DNA of 64,000 bases, taken from contig VSJF01000002.1 in the NCBI GenBank assembly GCA_009739215.1, forward strand, positions 62,001 to 126,000, in the 5' to 3' direction. Each line of letters begins with the position of its first letter. The stretch's first letter is position 1. Below, one piece after another: positions 60,009 to 64,000 of the stretch. Origin of the DNA: Floccularia luteovirens (taxonomy: Eukaryota; Basidiomycota; Agaricomycetes; Agaricales; Squamanitaceae). Position numbers and translations under genes: made by a program. The notes beneath the pieces were generated by a model, which searched no databases, was not told the DNA's origin, and saw only the letters and a list, made by a program, of their open reading frames with translations.

Positions 60009-62542
60009 ATGGGGACGTCTCTATCTTCACATCTGTTGTTTATATTGTCATGCGTGTACATAGTGACTGCGTACGATTATGTCGTGATAGGCGGAGGTCC
60101 TGGGTACGTAACCTGTGTATCTGTGCAATAAGCTACGAAACTCACATTTTTTCTCTTTTTTGGCAGAGGTCTTACTGTTGCTAGCCGCTTAGCGGAGGAC
60201 AAGTCCGTTACGGTAGCTCTTATTGAGGCAGGTCCTAATGCCGAGCATTTACCAGAGGTAAAAAACAAACTGTTTCTTAAAAACTTTCTCTCGAGTTTGA
60301 AGCAACCTTGCGTTTAGGTTATGATTCCTGGGATGATTGGGAAAGGTCAATCCTTCACCACGCTTAATTGGGCATATTCTGTGGTGCCTCAACCAAACTT
60401 GAATATGCGTCAATTCAATGTAAACGCAGGGAAAGCTCTAGGAGGTGGAACGATAAGTATGTCTATCTCCAAATCTGTGGCTAGACTAGTGTGTTAACTG
60501 ACTTCTCATAAAGTAAACAGCATGATATTTGTATGTCTTCTTTTTCCTATTGTCAATGACAGATGGAGTAATAACTCATATTTCTCTGGATTAGATGCGC
60601 GCTGGTAAATCTCAATACGATGCTTGGGGAAAGCTTAACAAGGATCAAAGCTGGACATGGGACGAACTCGTTCCATATTTCCGCAAGTCAGAATTTTTTA
60701 CCCCACCAAATCCTTTTCAAGCTGCCAATGGAGCACGTTATATGCCTGAGATGCGTGGATTCAAGGGTAGGGTGAAGACTGGTTTCCCAAACTTCTTTTT
60801 CCCACAATCTTCATTGTGGATGAAGGCATCCGGTTTTCGTCCGTCTCTGGATACGGGAAATGGGGAAATCGAGCATGAAGCGGGCGTTTCTGTAGACTCC
60901 CTTGATCCAATGACAAATACAAGGTCATTAATTTCATTTCTTCTATTTTTACTTGATGTTGATGCTTGAAAACAATCCTCAGATGTTCTGCTGCTTGCGC
61001 GTACTACACTCCTTTTGCTGACCAGGAGAACTTTCACGTCATCGTCAATGCCACTGTGAAACGAATTGTTTGGTCAGCTCAACCAGATAAGGGAGGAGAT
61101 TTGCGCGCTACTGCTGTTGAGTATGTTTTGAACTAATGAGGTGGTCTCTGCGGAGGTGGAAAAAGAAGTCATCCTTTCCGCGGGTACTATTGGAACACCA
61201 AAGATAATGGAACTGAGTGGGGTGGGAAACACGACGTGAGTGACATAAATTTATCTCATACTCGTGCTTCACATTTGGTTATAGTATCATCTCTGCAGCC
61301 GGAGTCAAACCAGTACGAAATATCCCGAGTATCGGAGAGAACCTTTCAGGTACATACTATGGTTACTCTCATCCTTCGAGCATTGGTTAAGTCGTCTTCA
61401 AAAGATCATGTTCATAGTTGGACGAACGCTTTCACCAATGCGACGTACGGTTCATTTTGTTTCACTTGACACCTTTCTAATCAGTGTTGTAGATTGACCA
61501 AAGACCTTCTCGCTCAAAACTCTACATTCGCAGATGAGCAATTGGCACAATGGTACAATAATCGCACAGGAATGTATTCTGCATGTCCCAGAACCCTCGG
61601 AATTGCAGCTGCATCCGATATATTCAACAAGCAACAACTTGAAGATCTTGTTCAAGCGGCAAAGTCAAGCTTATCAAGTTTTGCACAACAATTTTCGAAT
61701 GGCAATGCCCAGCTTGCAAAAGGCATTGAAGCACAGCATGACATTGCGATTCAGTTGTACGAAAATGATGATGCTCTCCCACTTGAAATGAATTTGGGTT
61801 TGTGTATTATTCTGTAAACCTTGTATATTCATGTTACTGATGCAAAGCTTTTACATATAGAACCTGGGTACTCCGGTCCTACAGCAGCAACTTCACGTCC
61901 TGTAAAAAAATACACAACTATAAACTCAGTGTTATACGCCCCTCTATCAAGGGGCCGTACACACATTACATCATCCGACCATAGTGTACCCCCAGCAGTT
62001 GATCCCGCATATTTCGCACACCCCTTAGACGTTGCAGCTCAAGTCGGTGGTATCCAACTCGGTAGGAAAATGCTGCGTACACCACCACTGGATAGTATCT
62101 ATGAAGGTGAATTCGAGCCTGGACTGAACAGGACCAGCGATGCGGATGTCGAAGCATGGCTTAGAGCTGTAGTCGCTAGTGATAACCACATCATGGGTAC
62201 AATGGCAATGATGCCTCAAGAGTTGGGAGGTGTTGTGGATACTTCCTTACGGGTTTATGGGTTGAAGAATGTTCGAGTCGTTGGTTCGTCGAAATTATAT
62301 AAACCTATCTTCACAAATTAACCTTTTCTGTAAACACAGATGCCTCTATAATCCCTTTCCCTATCAGCGCACATCTAGTAAGGAACAACCTATCCATGAA
62401 AGGAAACTGCTGACTTTTTTTTCACAAGTCGTCATCAGTATACATGATTGGTGAACGAGTAAGCCTGACCACAAATACTCTTTTTTAAGTGATTAACAAC
62501 CTATTGCTATAGGCCGCAGATATTATCAAAAGTGGAAGATAG
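60009..62542 (+). CDS. Secreted GMC oxidoreductase (aryl-alcohol-oxidase/choline-dehydrogenase-like), one frameshift
   Basis: Extracellular FAD enzymes of this family oxidise alcohols or sugars and can supply H2O2. A signal peptide (MGTSLSSHLLFILSCVYIVT) precedes YDYVVIGGGPGG, the FAD dinucleotide motif, split by an intron. Later landmarks are VALIEAGPN, the GKALGGGTIINSMIFMRAG signature encoded partly by a 17-base micro-exon (60514-60530), EVILSAGTIGTPKIMELSGVGN, GENLSG|DHVHSW, the first catalytic His in DNHIMGTMAM and a second in PISAHL near the end. The last exons (62340-62377, 62429-62458, 62513-62542) give VDASIIPFPISAHL, SSSVYMIGERA and ADIIKSGR. In exon 60983-61235 the frame breaks at 61,131-61,136: AAC is followed by an in-frame TAA, and the motif resumes one base out. 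So it is either a young pseudogene or a sequencing error. Confidence 0.8.
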
Positions 62543-62827
62543 CCTTTATACGTCGTTCATGATTGATACTCGTGTAATATTAGGTAATACTAGTAATGTT
62601 TACTGGCAAGCTACATGATTCTTGTGTACATGACTGAATTAATAATTCGTATTCAATCCTGTGTGGTTTTGCAAGCTATGAACTTACGTCGCAAGTTGTA
62701 GCTCGAGCATGTCCCATTGTGTCGTGCACAAAAAATATGTTCTACCATGGTACAATCTAATGTCTATTATGCATCAATTCGAATTCAAATCAGATTATTC
62801 CTCTCCCCTTAATTTATTCTTCCATCC

Positions 62828-64000
62828 CTAGGCTATACCTGCCGTTCGTGTTTGTTCATCTAGGGTTTCGCTTGGAACTTTCTCTAAATTCTTTTCGACA
62901 TCCCCGCTTTCCTGCCCAGGTCCATTTTCATTGCTATTCTTTCCCTTCTCCAAGCCAACAACCTCACGTGCAGCTTTCTTCAATTGATCGTCGTCATCCC
63001 TTGTTAGTTCCTTCTGTTTAATCATAAGAATACTAGCTATTGTAGCTACGGATGTTAAGCTCGCATTTAATACAAAAACAAATTTGAATCCTGTATTATA
63101 TCCTTTGTTTAATATGAGCGTTGCCGTCGGACCATCTAAACCAATTGATGAAGGGTTCGATAGTAATGTGGGATCGTTGATTATTGTAGAGATAATTTGT
63201 GGTGATAGCGATAACGCTTCCATCGAGTGACGCAGGAAGTTATTTCTGGTTATAGGTAGGACTGGTCAGGTTCTTCGGAGAAAAGCATTTCACTTACACA
63301 ATGGTAGCACCAATGGCTAGAGACAGAGTCCCTCCAAGTAATCTAACAAACTAGGATGACAACAATCAGAAAGAAGAATCTGGTAGGGCGAGATTCCTTA
63401 CATTACGAAATGCTGTCACAACCGCCATGTCTTTCCGGGCCACACTTGCCTGTGCAGCAACCGTAGTAGTCTGAAAGGTCTGGAAGGTATTCCATGTGAG
63501 ATTTAATGTCACCAAAAAATGTAGATTTCTCACTTGTCCTGCACCGAATCCAGCTAGAAGCATGAGGACGACAAGGACGGACTTAAGTGATTTTGGGGTG
63601 ATAGTCGAAATAAAGCCGCACGCAAGGGACCAAACAGTAAACCCACTATGGATGATAGGCTAGATACAAAAGTCGTAGTGGTCAGAAAAAGTGTAATTAA
63701 AGGAGCTTATCACACTACCCGGTATTTTCCTGTCCGGCTCACAATTACCCCCTGTACGGAAGGATGCATCAACTACAATGTAGAAAAGATAGCCAACCTT
63801 TATACTCACAGCTGCCCAGCTGACTACCATCTCGTTGACAAGAAAGGGGATTAGAAATGTTCCAGCTCGGATTGGTGAGTATCCCAGCACAACTTGAAAA
63901 AATTGCGGTAGATAGTATATCGACGAATAATCCACAAAACCGCTGGAATGGCGGAGGGGATTGGTTAGCAGGGTTAGCATGGAATTGTGCGTCTGCACGT
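62828..64000 (-). CDS. MFS multidrug-type transporter (DHA2), 3' part; 5' end outside the window
   Basis: A drug:proton antiporter-type membrane protein on the minus strand, cut by the right edge. Going 5' to 3', the visible exons encode DYSSIYYLPQFFQVVLGYSP, then IRAGTFLIPFLVNEMVVSWAA, a helix ending GFGAGQ, TFQTTTVAAQASVARKDMAV followed by VTAFRN, FVRLLGGTLSLAIGATIV, and NNFLRHSMEALSLSPQ. This succession is typical of the C-terminal half of fungal 14-helix DHA2 proteins. A last helix (FVFVLNASLTSVATIASILM) is followed by a cytoplasmic, highly charged tail of about 70 residues ending before the stop at 62828. Introns near 63,240 and 63,360 have standard ends. A spacer of about 290 bases separates it tail-to-tail from the GMC gene. 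Confidence 0.85.

Noticed and set aside
1..64000. Transposons, LTRs, CRISPR arrays or a viral insertion
   Set aside because: No transposase, reverse transcriptase or integrase motif, no terminal repeats and no regularly spaced repeats were seen.

Overview
The window looks like nuclear DNA of a mushroom-forming basidiomycete (Agaricomycetes, probably Agaricales). Almost every gene is split by many 45-70 bp GT-AG introns. Several families are typical of or restricted to these fungi: DUF6534 membrane proteins, a DUF6593-like protein, fungal adenylate-forming reductases, C2-NACHT-WD40 STAND proteins and type IIC P-type ATPases. No database search was possible; family calls come from reading motifs, and exon limits from splice sites plus comparison of paralogues inside the window.

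Layout. 0.5-4.8 kb: NLR1 (+), a C2-NACHT-WD40 gene. 7.2-8.6 kb: a DUF6534 seven-helix protein (+). 9.4-13.4 and 14.7-18.6 kb: two tandem, collinear adenylation-thiolation-reductase genes (+), each 14 exons and 1,096 codons. 19.35-20.19 kb: an intronless phosphatase-like gene whose catalytic loop has lost Cys and Arg. 21.0-21.7 kb: DUF6593-like. 22.2-23.6 kb: RPC40, the AC40 subunit of RNA polymerases I and III. 25.5-29.9 kb: a 22-exon IIC-type cation ATPase (+). 30.4-32.7 kb: an MFS sugar porter (+). 33.5-34.3 kb: an unidentified ORF and a Rab11-like relic. 34.4-38.7 kb: NLR2 (-), broken. 39.7-44.1 kb: a second IIC-type ATPase (-). 45.5-49.6 kb: NLR3 (-). 50.8-53.9 kb: NLR4 (-), lacking the whole N-terminal sensor/effector part. 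54.9-57.1 kb: a RhoGAP protein (+). 57.2-58.1 kb: an RRP46-type exosome subunit with an apparent frameshift. 58.4-59.1 kb: a GMC oxidoreductase relic. 60.0-62.5 kb: a nearly complete GMC oxidoreductase with one frameshift. 62.8 kb to the right edge: the 3' part of a DHA2-type MFS transporter (-).

The main story is a birth-and-death cluster of four NLR-like (STAND) genes mixed with duplicated cation ATPases. The four NLR copies share promoter, leader, exon structure and 3' end but differ in fate. NLR3 is intact, with one non-canonical GC-AG intron and an internal in-frame deletion. NLR1 is intact except that its expected ATG reads ATA. NLR2 carries several frameshifts. NLR4 keeps the promoter and leader but joins them directly to the NACHT-WD40 body. 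The two ATPases also keep recognisable promoter blocks. The paired reductases, with the nearby membrane protein, could be a small specialised-metabolism locus. RPC40, RhoGAP and RRP46 are conserved housekeeping islands between these accessory genes.
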